A stretch of 8,365 bases of DNA from Clostridia bacterium (GTDB lineage: Bacteria > Bacillota > Clostridia > RGIG6154), in assembly GCA_017622395.1 (NCBI GenBank), contig JAGARF010000254.1, positions 1 to 8,365 on the forward strand, written 5' to 3'. Below the pieces are notes generated by a model that was not told the origin of the DNA, did no database searches, and saw only the letters and a program-made list of their open reading frames with translations. Below are positions 6,294-8,365 of this stretch, piece by piece. Each line of letters opens with the position of its first letter. Position 1 is the stretch's first letter. Both the position numbers and the translations under genes were made by a program.

Positions 6294-6310
6294 TTCTTCA
6301 CCTCCCGAAA

Positions 6311-6339
6311 ATTATAGCTTAATAATCGCTAAAAGTCAA
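6311..6339 (-). promoter_or_regulatory. Sigma-A promoter of the patatin gene
   Basis: On the minus strand, -35 TTGACT (6339-6334; 5/6) and a perfect -10 TATAAT (6316-6311) are separated by 17 bases. The start is predicted near 6304, inside or next to the strong SD (6306-6298), so the mRNA leader would be very short, about 11 bases, and the SD might be trimmed unless initiation is slightly upstream. Confidence 0.82.
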
Positions 6340-6349
6340 TGAGGCATTG
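6337..6349. promoter_or_regulatory. Inverted repeat between divergent promoters, candidate operator
   Basis: CAATG-AGG-CATTG is a perfect 5-bp-arm inverted repeat overlapping the patatin -35 box. A wider inverted pair, GTCAAT (6335-6340) and ATTGAC (6353-6358), comes mostly from the two opposed -35 boxes. Position suggests a regulator could affect both genes, but no known operator consensus is recognised. Confidence 0.35.
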
Positions 6350-6353
6350 TTAA

Positions 6354-6382
6354 TTGACAAAAGGTGTGTTTAATGATAAAAT
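6354..6382 (+). promoter_or_regulatory. Sigma-A promoter of the sensor kinase gene
   Basis: A perfect -35 TTGACA (6354-6359), a 17-base spacer and -10 TAAAAT (6377-6382; 5/6) with an extended TGA before it. The start is predicted near 6389, downstream of the in-frame GTG/ATG codons at 6364 and 6373, which supports the TTG start at 6415. Confidence 0.85.
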
Positions 6383-6401
6383 ATATTATCTATAATTATA
6401 T

Positions 6402-6410
6402 GGAGGTGGG
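6402..6410 (+). promoter_or_regulatory. Ribosome binding site deciding the TTG start of the kinase
   Basis: GGAGGTGGG is a near-perfect Shine-Dalgarno sequence; GGAGG (6402-6406) ends 8 bases before TTG at 6415. The in-frame ATG at 6400 overlaps the SD itself and cannot use it. Confidence 0.82.
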
Positions 6411-6414
6411 AAGC

Positions 6415-8220
6415 TTGCCGAAGAAAAAAGGCGGTTTTTTCAGAAAACTGCAATGGAAGCTTATTTTGATATTTATGCTTCTTATTGTTTCGGTTGTTCT
6501 TATAACAGGTACATTCCTTTTAAGCAATGTGTCTTCTTTCTATCTTCAGAGGTTTGAAACACAAATGACAAATGCCTTTGAGTCGGGAGTTGCAAAGAGT
6601 CTTAAAGAGGCATCAACGGAGGAAAGGCCTGAGGAAAGTCTTGAAGAGAGAATGAGAGCCTTTTCAACAATCCGATTTGGAATAAGCGATAACAGAGATT
6701 ACTATATTTTAGACGGAAAAGATGCGAAGATTATTTCTTCAAGTGCGCAGACCATCGGCGGTATAGAGCTTACTGAAAATCTTATTGCCTCAATGGCAGG
6801 CAAGGTAGGAAACAAGGTTTCTATCGGACTCAGCTATATGGATTATGCATATCCTATTAAACACGGCGAAGAAGTTAAATACATAATTTACATAACAGAT
6901 AACAAGCAGGAAGTTAACGATGTTTTGTTTAAGATGTTTACGGTTATTGCACAGGCAGTTTTTTTAAGTGCATTGATTGCCTTTTTGATTGGAATTTTCC
7001 TGAGCCGTACAATAACAGTTCCTATTACGCATCTAACAAATAAAGCAGGAAAAATGGCAGAGGGTGATTTCGACACAGTTATTGAAGTTAAAAGCGATGA
7101 CGAAATAGGAACACTTACAAACACCTTTAACACTATGGCTCTGCGTCTTAAGAGGACTCTTTATGACATTTCTTCCGAAAGAGATAAAATTTCGGTTATA
7201 CTGAAAAACCTTGCAGACGGTGTTATGGCTTTTGACTTAAATAAAGAAGCACTTCACATTAATCCTGCGGCAGAAAAAATGCTGGGGATAAATGCAAGAA
7301 AAAAATATACATTTGACAGTATTTTTGAAAAGTACAGCATTCCTGTTACTTTTGAGCAGATTTTGTCAGATGATGAGGAAATTGAAAAATCCTGTGTCCT
7401 GCAAATCGGCGAAAATGTTATAGCGGCACATTTTGCCCCATATAAAACGGAGTATAAAAAGTCAGACGGTGTTGTGGTTGCACTTCAGGATATTACAAAG
7501 CAACAACGGCTTGATGATTCAAGACGAGCCTTTGTGGCTGATGTATCACATGAATTAAGAACACCACTTACAAATATTAAAAGCTACTCAGAAACTCTTC
7601 TTGATGCAGACATAGACGATGAGGCAACGAGAACAAGCTTCTTAAAGGTTATCGACAGCGAGGCAGACAGAATGACAAGACTTGTTAAGGATTTGTTAAC
7701 CCTTTCTCAGCTTGACCATTCAAAACAGCACTTGAAGCTTGAAAGCTTCAGCCTTGGGGCTTTGGCGGAGAACATTGTTAACACAATGAGTATGGACGCA
7801 AAGAAAAGAAGACAGATTTTGACCTATGTAAAAGGCGGAGGAACAGATTTTGTTTTTGCAGATAAAGACAGAATAAGTCAGGTAGTTGTAAACATAGTGT
7901 CAAATGCACTTAAATATACACCTGAGGGCGGTAACATAACAGTTGTATCAGGTCAGCAGGAGCAAAGTGTTTATGTTAAAATATCTGATACGGGTATGGG
8001 TATTCCTGAAAAGGATTTACCGCATATTTTTGACAGATTTTACAGGGTAGACAAGGCACGCTCAAGAAAAATGGGAGGTACGGGACTTGGACTTGCCATT
8101 GCAAAAGAAATAATAGAGGCACATGAGGGAACTATTTCAATAGACAGTATTTATCAAAAGGGTACAACAGTTACCATAAAGCTCCCCATAGAAACCGAAA
8201 GGATGGAAGAAAATGAGTAA
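6415..8220 (+). CDS. WalK/PhoR-like membrane sensor histidine kinase (HAMP-PAS-HisKA-HATPase)
   Basis: A 601-aa kinase when read from TTG at 6415. Order: TM1 at about 14-37; an extracellular sensor of about 135 residues with a Cache/PAS-like pattern (RDYYILDGKDAKIISSS; ending VKYIIYITDNKQ); TM2 at about 171-197; HAMP at about 198-250; a cytoplasmic PAS at about 258-360; HisKA with the H-box FVADVSHELRTPL and phosphoacceptor His379; and HATPase_c with the N-box NIVSNALKY (Asn497), G1 SDTGMGIP (524-531), the F-box DRFYRV, and G2 GGTGLGLA (554-561). All catalytic boxes are intact. This layout and the RVDKARSRKMGGTGLGL block match Firmicute WalK (VicK/YycG), which controls cell-wall metabolism, but PhoR-type kinases are similar. 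Unlike walRK loci, no response-regulator gene lies directly upstream; the kinase has its own promoter. Its 3' end overlaps a DivIVA-like gene by 8 bases. The partner regulator must lie outside the window. Confidence 0.93.
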   Translation: MPKKKGGFFRKLQWKLILIFMLLIVSVVLITGTFLLSNVSSFYLQRFETQMTNAFESGVAKSLKEASTEERPEESLEERMRAFSTIRFGISDNRDYYILDGKDAKIISSSAQTIGGIELTENLIASMAGKVGNKVSIGLSYMDYAYPIKHGEEVKYIIYITDNKQEVNDVLFKMFTVIAQAVFLSALIAFLIGIFLSRTITVPITHLTNKAGKMAEGDFDTVIEVKSDDEIGTLTNTFNTMALRLKRTLYDISSERDKISVILKNLADGVMAFDLNKEALHINPAAEKMLGINARKKYTFDSIFEKYSIPVTFEQILSDDEEIEKSCVLQIGENVIAAHFAPYKTEYKKSDGVVVALQDITKQQRLDDSRRAFVADVSHELRTPLTNIKSYSETLLDADIDDEATRTSFLKVIDSEADRMTRLVKDLLTLSQLDHSKQHLKLESFSLGALAENIVNTMSMDAKKRRQILTYVKGGGTDFVFADKDRISQVVVNIVSNALKYTPEGGNITVVSGQQEQSVYVKISDTGMGIPEKDLPHIFDRFYRVDKARSRKMGGTGLGLAIAKEIIEAHEGTISIDSIYQKGTTVTIKLPIETERMEENE

Positions 8221-8365
8221 ATTATTTAAAACAGCTATGTTCGGCTACAAGAAAAAGACGGTTAATGAATACATAGAAGAATTAAGCAACAAAACACAAA
8301 AGGCTTTAGATGATGCAGAGGACAAAATCGAAGAGCTTGAAAAAAAGACAGAGCTTTTAGAGGAA
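8213..8365 (+). CDS. DivIVA-like coiled-coil protein, N-terminal part only
   Basis: The visible 51 residues begin MSKLFKTAMFGYKKKTVNEY and run into a lysine/glutamate-rich coiled coil with regular Leu/Ile spacing (from about residue 17 to the edge). The segment FGYKKKTVNEYIEEL (10-24) resembles the start of DivIVA/GpsB-type proteins, where a Gly-Tyr followed by basic residues and VxxYI leads into the coiled coil; the usual MLTPxDI opening is replaced by a different short lead. DivIVA proteins bind curved membrane at poles and septa and organise envelope growth. The ATG at 8213 overlaps the kinase stop (ATGAGTAA), with an AAAGG/GGATGG SD upstream, so translation is probably coupled to the kinase. 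The full length and C-terminus are outside the window, so the family call is tentative. Confidence 0.7.
   Translation, partial: MSKLFKTAMFGYKKKTVNEYIEELSNKTQKALDDAEDKIEELEKKTELLEE

Noticed and set aside
6364..6414. Longer kinase N-terminus starting at GTG 6364 or ATG 6373/6400
   Set aside because: The first two codons lie upstream of the predicted transcript start, and ATG 6400 overlaps the Shine-Dalgarno sequence that fits the TTG at 6415.
6415..8220. Definite assignment as walK
   Set aside because: Domain order and motifs fit, but no walR upstream and no YycH/YycI gene directly downstream; PhoR-type kinases share the layout.

Overview
The window looks like chromosomal DNA from a low-GC Gram-positive bacterium, most likely a clostridial anaerobe (class Clostridia). 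By eye the GC content is in the 30s percent (not computed). Shine-Dalgarno sites are strong AGGAGG-like sites, one gene starts with TTG, promoters are sigma-A type, intrinsic terminators are compact, and the gene families (clostridial class A PBP, stand-alone LUD protein, YoaR/VanW protein, WalK-like kinase, DivIVA-like protein) fit Firmicutes. No mobile element, phage gene, CRISPR array, tRNA or rRNA was seen.

Left block, minus strand (1-2823): a class A penicillin-binding protein (731 aa) has its own strong promoter and ends in a hairpin terminator that begins inside its stop codon. Downstream of it are tspO (149 aa) and, 4 bases after tspO, the start of a small membrane-anchored protein that runs off the left edge.

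Middle block, plus strand (2968-5378): a LUD-domain protein and a 587-aa membrane-anchored VanW/G5 protein with a proline-rich hexapeptide tail form a two-gene operon. Their promoter is divergent from the PBP promoter and carries an 18-bp perfect palindrome over its -10 region. The operon ends at a strong hairpin shared with the convergent patatin gene.

Right block: a patatin-like lipase (minus, 5448-6293) and a WalK-like sensor histidine kinase (plus, TTG start at 6415) are transcribed from tightly packed divergent promoters whose -35 boxes are only 14 bp apart. The kinase gene overlaps by 8 bases the start of a DivIVA-like coiled-coil gene that runs off the right edge.

The theme is cell-envelope biology: peptidoglycan synthesis (PBP), a putative peptidoglycan-binding surface protein (VanW/G5), a cell-wall-type sensor kinase, a polar or septal scaffold candidate, a lipid hydrolase, and a membrane porphyrin/tryptophan-rich protein. 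I see no clearly new system. The points most worth a second look are the kinase/DivIVA-like coupling without an adjacent upstream response regulator, the two candidate operators in divergent promoter regions, the altered cysteine spacing in the LUD protein, and two terminators with nearly identical stem sequences.
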